Shown: piece after piece, positions 8,217 through 16,348 of the stretch | How positions within the stretch are numbered: the stretch's first letter is position 1 | Layout: each line of letters opens with the position of its first letter | Assembly: GCA_934643145.1 (NCBI GenBank) | Contig: CAKUBM010000029.1 | Location: 1-28,989 of the forward strand | Direction of reading: 5' to 3' | Length of the DNA: 28,989 nt | From: an uncultured Collinsella sp. | Lineage (GTDB): Bacteria; Actinomycetota; Coriobacteriia; Coriobacteriales; Coriobacteriaceae | Position numbers and translations under genes: made by a program | The notes under the pieces: generated by a model | What the model was told of the DNA's origin: nothing | The model's database searches: none | The model's input: the letters and a program-made list of their open reading frames with translations, nothing else

Positions 8217-8267
8217 AAAACGTTGGCCCGTTGTGCATAACCAGCCATTGCAATGGGCCGCGTTTTG
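8216..8267 (+). promoter_or_regulatory. Long hairpin in the oppA leader
   Basis: CAAAACGTTGGCCCGTTG (8216-8233) is nearly complementary to CAATGGGCCGCGTTTTG (8251-8267), with one bulge and one G.U pair. The loop of about 17 nt contains ACCAGCC. It lies 72 nt before the oppA start with no T-run after it, so it is unlikely to be a plain terminator. It could be an mRNA-stabilising 5' structure or a regulator binding site. Confidence 0.55.
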
Positions 8268-8338
8268 ATGGTTTAGATCGGGTGTCTCGACATAAGTCCG
8301 GTCTACCTATTTTTGTCCTATCTCATAAGGAGGATGGC

Positions 8339-10015
8339 ATGGCTGATTCTATGTTCCACCAGCCCGTTATGGGTCGTCGCGCCTTTGTTGGCGGCACCCT
8401 CGCTGCGAGCTCCATGGCTTTTCTTGCCGCATGCGGCAAGAAGGGCGGCGACGCTTCCGGTTCTGAGTCCGGTTCGACGCTGAACTTCTACATCAACAAC
8501 CCGGTTTGCATCGAACCCTACAATGTCCAGGAGGACCAGGGCACTCAGGTCGAGTACCAGCTCTTTGACGCTCTGACCTCTTATGACGCCGAGAAGGGCG
8601 AGATCGTTCCGCTGGCTTGCGAGTCCTTCGAGGCCAACGACGACGCCACCGAGTTTACCTTCAAGATCAAGAAGGCCAAGTTCCACAACGGTGACGACGT
8701 TACCTCCAAGTCCTTCAAGTTCGGTTGGGAGCGCTTGGTCAACACCAAGTCGGCTATCGCTACCGAGTATGGTCCTTCCGAGGTCGCTTATCACCTTTCC
8801 ATGGTCGAGGGCTATGACGATCTGCTTGCCGGTAACGCTACCGAGCTCACCGGTGTCACCTGCCCCGACGATGAGACCCTCGTCGTCAAGCTGACTTCCG
8901 CCTACGCCGACTTCCCCTTCGTCGCCACCCACCCGGCTCTGGCCCCGGTTCCCGAGTGCGCCGAGTCCGATGCCAAGAGCTTCTACCTTGCCCCGATTGG
9001 TAACGGCCCGTTCATGATGGACGGCAAGTGGGAGGATGGTCAGGAGATCAACCTCAAGAAGTTCGACGATTACTATGGCGACAAGGCCAAGATCGACGGC
9101 GTTCACTTCCAGGTCATCAAGGACATGGAGACTGCTTACAAGGAGTTCCAGGCCGGTAACCTCGACGTCTGCGACGTTCCCGTTGCTCAGATCGATGCCG
9201 CCAAGAAGGACCGTGGCGAGTCCAAGGATGGCTACACCATGAGCGACGGTCAGCGTATGCTGCTCGGCGCTGAGCCTTCCACGTACTATCTGACTTGCAA
9301 CACCACGGCCGAGCCGTTCAACAACGCCGACCTGCGCAGGGGCATCTCCCTGGCCATCAACCGCGAGGCCATCTGCAAGACCATCTTCAAGGGCACCCGT
9401 ACTCCCGCCGACGGTATCGTTCCTCCGGGCATCGATGGCTACAAGGAGGGCGCATGGGAGTTCTGCGCCTATGACGTCGACAAGGCCAACGAGTACCTCG
9501 ACAAGGTTGCTCCTGCCGACGCCAACGGTGACCGTGGCATTAACGTGACTCTGTCCTACAACCAGGACGGTGGCCACAAGGAGATCATGGAGTCCATCAT
9601 CGGCGACCTCGCCAAGGTGGGCGTCAACGCCGTCTCCGATACCCCCGAGTGGTCTGCCCTGCTCGAACAGTATCAGAACTTCAACTACCAGTTTGGTCGT
9701 CTGGGCTGGATCGCCGATTACCCGATTATGGACAACTTCCTGTATCCGCTGTTCCACTCCGACTCCCTCGGTGGCGACAACCGTTCCGGTTACAACAACC
9801 CCGAGTTCGATGCCAAGGTCGACGAGGCTCGTACCACGGTTGACGACGAAGAGCGTATCGCGAAGATGCAGGAGGCCGACGCCATGGTCGCTGCCGACAG
9901 CCCGGTTATTCCGCTGATGTTCTACACGCACACCCTCGCTGGTTCCGACCGCATCAAGCACCTCTATGTTGATCCGCAGAAGCATGCTGATCTGGGTACC
10001 GCTGAGCTCGCATAA
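8339..10015 (+). CDS. oppA: Oligopeptide ABC transporter, substrate-binding lipoprotein
   Basis: SBP family 5 extracellular solute-binding protein, lipid-anchored to the outer face of the membrane, that delivers peptides to OppBC. The 558-residue product carries GRRAFVGG (12-19), a hydrophobic stretch and the lipobox FLAAC with Cys32 as lipidation site. The twin Arg could mean Tat-type export. The motif [19 protein letters not shown] and the long bilobal length fit the family. The ATG at 8339 has AAGGAGG just upstream. Whether the ligand is di- or oligopeptide cannot be told. Codon bias suggests high expression. A hairpin (10111-10140) separates it from oppB. Confidence 0.93.
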   Translation: MADSMFHQPVMGRRAFVGGTLAASSMAFLAACGKKGGDASGSESGSTLNFYINNPVCIEPYNVQEDQGTQVEYQLFDALTSYDAEKGEIVPLACESFEANDDATEFTFKIKKAKFHNGDDVTSKSFKFGWERLVNTKSAIATEYGPSEVAYHLSMVEGYDDLLAGNATELTGVTCPDDETLVVKLTSAYADFPFVATHPALAPVPECAESDAKSFYLAPIGNGPFMMDGKWEDGQEINLKKFDDYYGDKAKIDGVHFQVIKDMETAYKEFQAGNLDVCDVPVAQIDAAKKDRGESKDGYTMSDGQRMLLGAEPSTYYLTCNTTAEPFNNADLRRGISLAINREAICKTIFKGTRTPADGIVPPGIDGYKEGAWEFCAYDVDKANEYLDKVAPADANGDRGINVTLSYNQDGGHKEIMESIIGDLAKVGVNAVSDTPEWSALLEQYQNFNYQFGRLGWIADYPIMDNFLYPLFHSDSLGGDNRSGYNNPEFDAKVDEARTTVDDEERIAKMQEADAMVAADSPVIPLMFYTHTLAGSDRIKHLYVDPQKHADLGTAELA

Positions 10016-10110
10016 GATTTGCAGCTTTGGTGAGGGTCAAGTTTTTACGTAGACCTCATGGGAAACATACAGTTCCCCCTAACCTGGGGTAAACTGGCTG
10101 ATGGTAATTT

Positions 10111-10140
10111 TGGGATGCCGGTCTGGCGATCGGCATCCCA
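10111..10140 (+). promoter_or_regulatory. Intercistronic hairpin between oppA and oppB
   Basis: TGGGATGCCG and CGGCATCCCA form a 10-bp perfect stem with a 10-nt loop, followed only by ATTTAGG. Without a T-run it is more likely a 3'-end stabiliser or partial terminator that leaves oppA mRNA in excess over oppBCDF, a common arrangement for binding-protein genes (inference). Confidence 0.65.
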
Positions 10141-10170
10141 TTTAGGTTAATCCCTAGATAGGGGAGTGGT

Positions 10171-11208
10171 ATGGGTAAGTACATCGTTAAACGTGTGCTT
10201 CAGTTCATCCCGGTATTTTTGGGCGTTACGCTGATTCTGTTCGCCCTCCAGAATATCGTGCCGGGAGACCCGATCAAGCTGATCGGTGGAGACAAGGCTC
10301 TGTCCCCCGAGGTGGAGCTTCAGCTTCGCGTGCGCTATCACCTGGTCCAGTCGGACGAGGACGGCAACGCGATCCTTGACGAGAACGGCGATCCCGTTCA
10401 AACGTCGCTCGTGGACCGTTACGTGTATTACATGAACGGTCTGCTTCATGGCGATTTGGGCAATTCGTATCAGCGCAAGCTGCCGGTTACGGATATCTTT
10501 GCCCAAAAGTATCCGTATACGGTCAAACTTGCCGCGTGCGCCATCGTGCTCGAGGCAATCATGGGTATCGGTGCGGGTATCATTTCGGCGGTAAAGCGTT
10601 ACTCCTTCTGGGATATTTTGGTAACGCTGACCACGTCGATCCTCGTTGCCGTTCCTGCTTTCTGGCTCGGTATGCTGCTGCAGCTGTTCTTTGGCGTCAT
10701 CCTCAAGGATGCCACCGGCGGCGCATTCTCCATGCCGATTTCGGGTGCCGGCGGTGCTAGCTCTCAGTATCAGGATTGGATGCACTATGTGCTTCCGACT
10801 ATCACGCTGGCTTCGGTTTCGACCGCCTATGCTGCCCGCATCATGCGCTCGCAGTTGCTCGACGTTATGAACCAGGATTACATCCGTACGGCAAAGGCCA
10901 AGGGTCTCTCCAATCGTGCGATCATCATCAAGCATGCGCTTAAGAATGCACTGATCCCTGTCGTCACCTATATTGGTGTCGACTTTGGCGGTATGCTTTC
11001 GGGCGCCATCCTGACCGAGACGGTCTTTAACTGGCCCGGTATCGGCTATGAGGTCTATCGCGCCATTAGCATGCGCGACTGGCCCATCGTTATGGGCGGC
11101 GTTACGCTCATCGTCGTCGTCGTCATGGTGATCAACCTGCTCGTCGACATTAGCTATGCATTCCTCGACCCGCGCATCCGCCTTGGCGGTCCGTCGGATA
11201 AGGCCTAA
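10171..11208 (+). CDS. oppB: Oligopeptide ABC transporter permease OppB
   Basis: Integral membrane permease of the BPD type. The 345-residue product begins with the OppB/DppB N-terminal helix (YIVKRVLQFIPVFLGVTLIL) and LQNIVPGDP. The EAA-type cytoplasmic loop reads DYIRTAKAKGLSNRAIIIKH. A periplasmic insert of about 50 residues follows the first helix. Start at 10171 with GGGGAG upstream. The oppC start lies 14 nt beyond the stop. Confidence 0.95.
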   Translation: MGKYIVKRVLQFIPVFLGVTLILFALQNIVPGDPIKLIGGDKALSPEVELQLRVRYHLVQSDEDGNAILDENGDPVQTSLVDRYVYYMNGLLHGDLGNSYQRKLPVTDIFAQKYPYTVKLAACAIVLEAIMGIGAGIISAVKRYSFWDILVTLTTSILVAVPAFWLGMLLQLFFGVILKDATGGAFSMPISGAGGASSQYQDWMHYVLPTITLASVSTAYAARIMRSQLLDVMNQDYIRTAKAKGLSNRAIIIKHALKNALIPVVTYIGVDFGGMLSGAILTETVFNWPGIGYEVYRAISMRDWPIVMGGVTLIVVVVMVINLLVDISYAFLDPRIRLGGPSDKA

Positions 11209-11222
11209 GGGAGGTACGTCTC

Positions 11223-12158
11223 ATGCAGGAAACTGATTCTCAGTCTCAGGAGCAGGCTACCGCCACCAAGGCCGCATCTGCTCCCGCCAAGTCCCGCACG
11301 CTGTGGGGCGACGCTTTTAAGCGTCTTCGTAAGAACAAGCTCGCCGTTATCGGTGTCTGCTGGATTATCATCGTCGTTGTGGTTGCCCTGACCGCCGATC
11401 TGTGGGCTAAGCCCTGGCTCGGTTCGCCGACGGCTTCCGATTCGACTACCATGGCCGAGACTTCGCTGCTGGCTCCGTGTGCCGATCACCCGTTTGGCAC
11501 CGACTCCCTTGGTCGCGACATTCTCGTCCGCGTTATCTACGGTGCACGCGTTTCGCTTTCCGTCGGCATCATGGCCACTGCCATCTCCACGGTGATCGGT
11601 CTGATCATGGGTGCCCTCGCCGGTTTCTACGGCGGCATCTGGGATACGATCATCATGCGTTGCGCCGATATCTTCCTGGCGTTTCCGTACGTGCTGTTCG
11701 TTGTCGCCATGATCGCCGTTATCGGCCGTGGTCTCCAAAACGTCTTTATCGCCATCGGTATTCTCGGCTGGCCTTCGATTGCACGTGTCTTCCGCTCGGC
11801 AATCCTGACGGTCAAGGAAAACGACTATGTTGACGCTGCGCGCGCGATGGGTGCATCTGATGCTCGCATCGTCGTGCGTCACATCTTCCCGAACTCCGTT
11901 GCCTCCATCGTCGTCTACGCGACTATGAACATTGGTGGCGCCATTCTGACCGAGTCCGCTTTGTCCTTCCTCGGCATGGGCGTTATTCCGCCTACGCCTT
12001 CGTGGGGCTCCATGATTCAGGACGGTCAGCAGTATCTCCTGACTGCTCCCTGGATGATGATCATGCCCGGTCTGGCAATTCTCTCGACGGTGCTCGCTTT
12101 CACCCTGCTGGGTGACGGTCTGCGCGACGCCCTCGACGTCAAGATGAAGGACGCATAA
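11223..12158 (+). CDS. oppC: Oligopeptide ABC transporter permease OppC
   Basis: Second permease of the importer. The 311-residue product has a Ser/Ala/Lys-rich N-terminal tail of about 25 residues, then TLWGDAFKRLRKNKLAVIG typical of OppC/DppC and HPFGTDSLGRDILVRVIYGA. The EAA loop reads DYVDAARAMGASDARIVVRH. GGGAGG precedes the start. oppD begins 2 nt after the stop. Confidence 0.95.
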   Translation: MQETDSQSQEQATATKAASAPAKSRTLWGDAFKRLRKNKLAVIGVCWIIIVVVVALTADLWAKPWLGSPTASDSTTMAETSLLAPCADHPFGTDSLGRDILVRVIYGARVSLSVGIMATAISTVIGLIMGALAGFYGGIWDTIIMRCADIFLAFPYVLFVVAMIAVIGRGLQNVFIAIGILGWPSIARVFRSAILTVKENDYVDAARAMGASDARIVVRHIFPNSVASIVVYATMNIGGAILTESALSFLGMGVIPPTPSWGSMIQDGQQYLLTAPWMMIMPGLAILSTVLAFTLLGDGLRDALDVKMKDA

Positions 12159-12160
12159 GG

Positions 12161-13252
12161 ATGAAGAAGAACAAGAACTATGTGGACCTGAAGGACCAGC
12201 CGGTTCCCGAGGGCCAGCATCTGCTCGAGGTCGATGACCTTAAGATGTATTTCCACACCGAGGATGGCGTCGTTCGCGCTGTCGACGGTGTCTCCTACAC
12301 GCTCGATCGTGGTGAGACCCTGGGCGTCGTCGGCGAGTCCGGCTCCGGTAAGTCCGTGACCGCCATGACCATCATGGGCCTTATCTCGATGCCTCCGGGA
12401 AAGATTGAGGGCGGTGACGTTCGCTACCGCGGCCGTTCTATCCTCGAGATGACCGAGGAAGAGATGCAGCACATTCGCGGTAACGACATCGCGATGATCT
12501 TCCAGGATCCTATGACCTCCCTGAACCCGGTCTACAAGATCGGCAAGCAGGTGGGCGAGGGCCTTCGTCTGCACCGTGGTTACTCCAAGCAGGAGGCGCT
12601 CAAGCGCGCCACCGAGCTTTTGGACCTCGTCGGTATTCCCGAGCCCGAGAAGCGCGTCAACGAGTATCCGCACCAGTTCTCCGGCGGTATGCGTCAGCGC
12701 GTCATGATCGCCATGGCTCTTGCCTGCGACCCCGATATTCTGATTGCCGACGAGCCCACGACTGCTCTGGACGTTACCATCCAGGCTCAGATTATTGAGC
12801 TTATGCAGGAGATGCAGGAGAAGAACGGCAACGCCATCATCATGATCACCCACGACCTGGGTGTTGTCGCCGATATGGCCGATAAGATCATGGTTATGTA
12901 CGCCGGCCGTCCCGTCGAGTTCGGTACTGCTGAGGAAATCTTCTACGAGAGCCGCCATCCCTACACCTGGGGTCTTATTCGTTCCATTCCGGAGCAGGCC
13001 ATCGAGGAGAAGAAGCCGCTTACGCCGATTCACGGCAACCCGCCTTCGCTCATGAACCTGCCTGAGGGTTGCGTCTTCTCTCCTCGCTGCCCCTATGCGA
13101 CGGACAAGTGCCGCAAGCAGCGCCCCGAGCGCGTTGTCACCGAGTCTGGTCACTACTCTGCGTGCCACTACTCCGGTGACCCCGAGTTCCTCAAGAACGC
13201 TCCTGAGACGTCCCGTACGCGCAAGGATTCCAAGAAGGGAGGCGAGGCGTAA
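12161..13252 (+). CDS. oppD: Oligopeptide ABC transporter ATP-binding protein OppD
   Basis: Cytoplasmic ATPase that powers OppBC with OppF. The 363-residue product shows Walker A GESGSGKS (58-65), signature FSGGMRQRV, Walker B ILIADEP and an H-loop MITHDLG. The C-terminal peptide-importer domain carries [12 protein letters not shown] and a further Cys (SACHY); in some DppD proteins this set binds an Fe-S cluster, but whether it does here is unknown. The last 30 residues are charged and likely disordered. The stop abuts the oppF start. Confidence 0.96.
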   Translation: MKKNKNYVDLKDQPVPEGQHLLEVDDLKMYFHTEDGVVRAVDGVSYTLDRGETLGVVGESGSGKSVTAMTIMGLISMPPGKIEGGDVRYRGRSILEMTEEEMQHIRGNDIAMIFQDPMTSLNPVYKIGKQVGEGLRLHRGYSKQEALKRATELLDLVGIPEPEKRVNEYPHQFSGGMRQRVMIAMALACDPDILIADEPTTALDVTIQAQIIELMQEMQEKNGNAIIMITHDLGVVADMADKIMVMYAGRPVEFGTAEEIFYESRHPYTWGLIRSIPEQAIEEKKPLTPIHGNPPSLMNLPEGCVFSPRCPYATDKCRKQRPERVVTESGHYSACHYSGDPEFLKNAPETSRTRKDSKKGGEA

Positions 13253-14281
13253 ATGGCAGACAATAACGAGCGTACTCCGCTGCTGAAGGTCGAGCACCTC
13301 TCTAAGGAGTTCCCCGCAGAGTCCGGCATGTTCGCCAAGCGTTTTTCCAAGCGCGTCGTCTCTGCTGTAAATGACATCTCTTTTGAGATTTATCCGGGCG
13401 AGACCTTTGGTCTGGTCGGCGAGTCTGGTTGCGGTAAGTCCACCACGGGCCGCACCATCATGCGTCTGACCAAGCCGACTGCCGGTAAGGTGTTCTTCCA
13501 GGGCAAAGATGTTGCCGAGATGAGCAAGCATGAGATCAAGGACATGCGTCGCGAGATGCAGTTTATCTTCCAGGATCCTTACGCTTCGCTCAATCCTCGT
13601 ATGACCATCGGCGAGATCGTCTCCGAGCCCATGACCATTCACGGCGTGGGCACCAAGGAGGAGCGCATTGAGCGTGTCCGCGAGCTTCTCGACGTTGTCG
13701 GTCTGAACCCTGAGCACATTAACCGTTATCCGCACGAGTTCTCTGGCGGTCAGCGCCAGCGTGTCGGCATTGCCCGCGCATTTGCGTTGAAGCCCAAGCT
13801 GATTATCTGCGACGAGCCGGTTTCAGCTCTGGATGTGTCCATTCAGGCCCAGGTTCTGAACCTGCTCAAGGAACTTCAGGACAAGTTCGGTACGGCGTAT
13901 CTGTTTATCGCCCACGACCTGTCCGTCGTGCAGCACATCTCCGATCGCGTCGCCGTTATGTATCTGGGTAAGATGGTCGAGGTTTCGGACTGGAAGACGC
14001 TCTATAGCGAGCCTCACCATCCGTACACGCAGTCGCTGCTGTCTGCCGTGCCGGTGCCCGATCCTGATATCCAGAAGACCCGCAAACGCATCATCCTCGC
14101 TGGCGATCCGCCGTCGCCGCTGGATCCGCCGACCGGCTGCCGTTTCCACACGCGCTGCCCGATCGCGCAGGGCATCTGCTCCGAGAAGCTTCCTGAGTTT
14201 AAGGAAGTCGCTCCGGGCCACTGCTGCGCGTGTCACTTCGCGGAGCCGTTCCCGATTAAGGAATCGCACATCGACCTGTAG
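13253..14281 (+). CDS. oppF: Oligopeptide ABC transporter ATP-binding protein OppF
   Basis: Second ATPase of the importer. The 342-residue product has Walker A GESGCGKS (56-63), FSGGQRQRV, IICDEPVSALD and the C-terminal Cys motif FHTRCPIAQGIC...CCACH. The ATG directly follows the oppD stop, so the two subunits are made in equal amounts. The last codons (14253-14269) reappear inverted at 16028-16044 on the far side of the insertion sequence (16 of 17 bases). The operon's own terminator seems to have been pushed away by that insertion. Confidence 0.96.
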   Translation: MADNNERTPLLKVEHLSKEFPAESGMFAKRFSKRVVSAVNDISFEIYPGETFGLVGESGCGKSTTGRTIMRLTKPTAGKVFFQGKDVAEMSKHEIKDMRREMQFIFQDPYASLNPRMTIGEIVSEPMTIHGVGTKEERIERVRELLDVVGLNPEHINRYPHEFSGGQRQRVGIARAFALKPKLIICDEPVSALDVSIQAQVLNLLKELQDKFGTAYLFIAHDLSVVQHISDRVAVMYLGKMVEVSDWKTLYSEPHHPYTQSLLSAVPVPDPDIQKTRKRIILAGDPPSPLDPPTGCRFHTRCPIAQGICSEKLPEFKEVAPGHCCACHFAEPFPIKESHIDL

Positions 14282-14295
14282 TCGGTGATCTGTCC

Positions 14296-14324
14296 GGGCC
14301 CGTGCTGGACTTAGTTTTCAGAAC
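14296..14324. repeat. 29-bp inverted repeat, left copy flanking the IS110 element
   Basis: Begins GGGCCCGTGCTGG and ends TTTTCAGAAC. It is a perfect reverse complement of 15978-16006. No direct repeat (target duplication) is seen outside the two copies. It starts 14 nt after the oppF stop. Confidence 0.95.
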
Positions 14325-14330
14325 GTCCTC

Positions 14331-14390
14331 GACCATGGAAACCCCCTTATCCTGCTCCTTCGGAGCTGCGGATAAGGGGGTTTCCTGGTC
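14331..14390. terminator. Strong hairpin at the IS right end (bidirectional terminator-like)
   Basis: Arms 14331-14352 and 14370-14390 pair over 21 bp with one bulge (GACCA...TGGTC outside, GGAAACCCCC...GGGGGTTTCC inside). The tip is GCTCC-TTC-GGAGC (14354-14366). It lies 8 nt beyond the transposase stop. There is no clear T-run on either strand, so it may block transcription into or out of the element rather than act as a classic terminator. Confidence 0.6.
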
Positions 14391-14398
14391 TGACGCTC

Positions 14399-15688
14399 CT
14401 ATTTGGCAAGGTCTTTTTTGGAATTCATTTTTCGCTCCGCCTCGAAGGCCTGCCTGTCCCAATCGAGCGGAAGTCCCGCCTCGACCCATGCCTCGTAGGC
14501 CCTCCTTATGGGCTTCAGGTCCCTTTGGCCCCTCTCCAGCATCGAGATGTACTTCTCGCTGGTTCCGAGTATGGACGCCGCCCTCACCTGGCTGACCTTC
14601 GCCGCGCGCCTGGCCGCCACGAGGGCCGAGGCGTCCTCGGGCCTCCTGATTTCATACGGGTGCATCAGCGCCCGGTACGCCTCCCTGGCCACGTAGCGCT
14701 TGAGGCACCTCATGACCTCCCTGTCGCTCTTCCCCCGCGCCCTGGCCCTATCGGCGTACTCGGCCGTCTCGGGGTCGCGCATGACCCTCTGCCTCGCGAT
14801 CTCGTACAGCGCGCTGTTCGCCTGCCGGTCGCCGCCCCTGTTGAGCCTGTGCCTCACGGTCTTGCCGCTCGAGGCGGGGATGGGGCTGGCGCCGCATATC
14901 GCCGCGAACGACGCCTCGGAGCGCAGCCTGCCCGGGTTGTCCCCGGCGGCCACGGCGAGCTTGGCCGCGCTGACGGGCCCGCACCCGTACATCGCCAGCA
15001 GCGCGGGGCAGTTCTCCTCCAGGGACGCCTCGATCGCGCGCTCCATGTCGAGCGCCGCGTCGCGCGCCGCCGCCCACAGGTCCGCCAGGGCGCCGAGCGC
15101 GGCGCCCAGCGCGCCCTCCGACCGCACGGAGGGGAGCTCCTCCATCAGCCTCGGCCCGCCCATGCCGCGGAACCTCGACCTGAGCCCCTCCGGGGCGGTG
15201 GTGAGCAGCGACCTCGCGGTGTTGATCGCCGAGGTCCGCGCCTTCACCGCCCCGGAGCGAGCCGCGAGCATGCAGCGCACCCCGTCGACCCAGCCGTCCT
15301 GGCTCTTGGGGGTCCCGAGCTTGGAGCCGGACATCGCCGCGCGGGCGGCCCTCTCCGCGTCCGCCTCGTCGCACTTGCCCTGCCCCGGGCGCCTCCTCTG
15401 CATCCTCGCCGGGGAGAGCGCCTCGCGCACGGGCATCCCCAGCGACGCGAGGTGCCTGGTGAGGCCCGCCCCGTAGGACGACGTCCCCTCCATCGCGATG
15501 CAGGCGGGCTCGCCGGCCCCGGCGATGGCCCCGGCGAGAGCCTCGTAGCCCGCCGCGTCGGCGGGGAACTGGCGGGACAGGACCTTGCGGCCCCTCCAGT
15601 CCAGGACGCACAGCCAGTGCGTGTCGGCGTGGGTGTCGACCCCGCAGAAGACCGGCCCGCGGGCGTCGGGTGTCGATTCGGTTCGCAT
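14399..15688 (-). CDS. IS110-family transposase (DEDD recombinase) with C-terminal HTH extension
   Basis: Product of 429 residues. The RuvC-like N-terminal domain shows FCGVDTHADTHW (Asp18), CIAMEGTSSYG (Glu67) and KCDEADAERAA (Asp107, Asp110), the DEDD set. The C-terminal IS116/IS110/IS902 domain shows YGCGPVSAAKLA and GASPIPASSGKT, with the likely nucleophile Ser273 or Ser274. Residues about 356-405 (AARRAAKVSQVRAASILGTS, then EKYISMLERG) look like an added XRE-type helix-turn-helix, not part of the usual IS110 protein. The ATG at 15688 has GGAG six bases upstream; a 59-codon in-frame extension to 15865 has no such site and runs into the non-coding end. Family members are guided by a bridge RNA. 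Confidence 0.93.
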   Translation of the reverse strand: MRTESTPDARGPVFCGVDTHADTHWLCVLDWRGRKVLSRQFPADAAGYEALAGAIAGAGEPACIAMEGTSSYGAGLTRHLASLGMPVREALSPARMQRRRPGQGKCDEADAERAARAAMSGSKLGTPKSQDGWVDGVRCMLAARSGAVKARTSAINTARSLLTTAPEGLRSRFRGMGGPRLMEELPSVRSEGALGAALGALADLWAAARDAALDMERAIEASLEENCPALLAMYGCGPVSAAKLAVAAGDNPGRLRSEASFAAICGASPIPASSGKTVRHRLNRGGDRQANSALYEIARQRVMRDPETAEYADRARARGKSDREVMRCLKRYVAREAYRALMHPYEIRRPEDASALVAARRAAKVSQVRAASILGTSEKYISMLERGQRDLKPIRRAYEAWVEAGLPLDWDRQAFEAERKMNSKKDLAK

Positions 15689-15699
15689 GTCTCGCTCCG

Positions 15700-15970
15700 T
15701 TCTTTCCGTGCTCGCCTGGACCGGGCAGACGGCACACTGACGGGGACGCGATAGAATGCGGTTGTTCGGGTCCGCGGTATCGCTCCATGCTCCTATTAGG
15801 TCATGCGGCGGTCTCGGCTCGCCGCGGGCCGCGCGGGACATGTCAGAAAACGAGGGCAGCCCCATGGGCGCCAGCGGAATGTGGGGTCACCGCGCGGTCC
15901 GCATCTGATGGTGTCGACGCCAATGGTATATGGATACGCCATCGGCGTCTTCAATTCAGAAGATATCAGT
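15700..15970 (-). ncRNA. Candidate bridge RNA in the IS110 left end
   Basis: IS110 elements encode a structured bridge RNA between the left end and the recombinase gene. This 289-bp non-coding end sits in that place and orientation. It holds a hairpin at 15914-15950 (GACGCCAATGGTAT pairing with ATAC-G-CCATCGGCGTC, one mismatch). GCGGAATGT (15874-15882, plus strand) exactly repeats the element's own end (15971-15979), as a donor-guide loop should. Exact ends are not determined. Confidence 0.45.
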
Positions 15971-15977
15971 GCGGAAT

Positions 15978-16006
15978 GTTCTGAAAACTAAGTCCAGCAC
16001 GGGCCC
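15978..16006. repeat. 29-bp inverted repeat, right copy flanking the IS110 element
   Basis: Begins GTTCTGAAAACTAAG and ends CAGCACGGGCCC; perfect reverse complement of 14296-14324. Joined directly, the two copies would give a 58-bp perfect palindrome centred on ACGT. Confidence 0.95.
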
Positions 16007-16071
16007 TGCGTTAACGAGGCAGTGGTAGTGCGATTCCTTGATCGTTTACTTAATCTAATAGGAAATTGAGC

Positions 16072-16126
16072 GAGGCCGGAGCTTTAGCTCCGGCCTCCCC
16101 ATATAAGGGCTCGGCAAAGCCGAGCC
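16072..16126. terminator. Two tandem hairpins, possibly the displaced opp terminator
   Basis: GAGGCCGGAGC-TTTA-GCTCCGGCCTC (16072-16097, 11-bp perfect stem), then GGCTCGGC-AAA-GCCGAGCC (16108-16126, 8-bp perfect stem). Neither has a real T-run. Without the insertion the first would lie roughly 100 bp behind oppF, a reasonable distance for the end of that operon. Confidence 0.5.
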
Positions 16127-16187
16127 ACCAAATTCGCATCAGCCCCCAGAACATGTTTGAGAACAGTGCCTGGAGTACGTGCCCCTA

Positions 16188-16312
16188 GGGCCGGAATGAG
16201 GTCGCTTTCCAACGCATTCCGCAGGGGGCGGCATTATTTTGTAGCGCGAAGCGCGAATCAAAATAATGCCGCATGCCCGAGGACGCGTTGGAAAGCAACC
16301 TCATTCCGGCCC
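16188..16312. repeat. Long imperfect palindrome (~125 bp), element C
   Basis: Outer arms 16188-16215 and 16285-16312 match at 27 of 28 positions, the odd one being a wobble pair (GGGCCGGAATGAGG...). Inner arms GCGGCATTATTTTG (16228-16241) and CAAAATAATGCCGC (16259-16272) pair perfectly, with AGCGCGAAGCGCGA in the tip. It stands between the IS/opp region and the tRNA-Leu promoter and encodes no credible protein. Confidence 0.85.
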
Positions 16313-16348
16313 GAACAGGTCAGTCTACCTGCGCAATTACAAATTCGT

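Larger units (their letters stand above)
14325..15977 (-). mobile_element. IS110-family insertion sequence
   Basis: About 1.65 kb between the two 29-bp inverted repeats. It contains one DEDD transposase on the minus strand, a strong hairpin at its right end (14331-14390) and a 289-bp non-coding left end (15689-15977). No target duplication is seen, as expected for IS110. The ends are inferred: on the minus strand both junctions read AC (LE AC-ATTCCGC, RE GAGG-AC-GTTCTG), fitting exchange at a 2-bp core. Base composition is clearly richer in GC than the neighbouring opp genes, a sign of transfer. Confidence 0.8.

Noticed and set aside
14302..14595. Small plus-strand frame beginning MLDLVFRTSS behind oppF
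   Set aside because: It is formed by the 29-bp repeat and the hairpin at the IS end, then runs antisense to the transposase; no ribosome site.
14525..15754. Plus-strand frames opposite the transposase
   Set aside because: Low-complexity Arg/Pro/Ala-rich translations typical of the shadow of a GC-rich gene.
15689..15865. 59-codon N-terminal extension of the transposase
   Set aside because: No ribosome site, no IS110-like sequence, and it overlaps the predicted bridge RNA region; ATG at 15688 has GGAG.
16072..16312. CRISPR array
   Set aside because: The repeats are inverted hairpins, not regularly spaced direct repeats, and no cas genes are present anywhere in the window.
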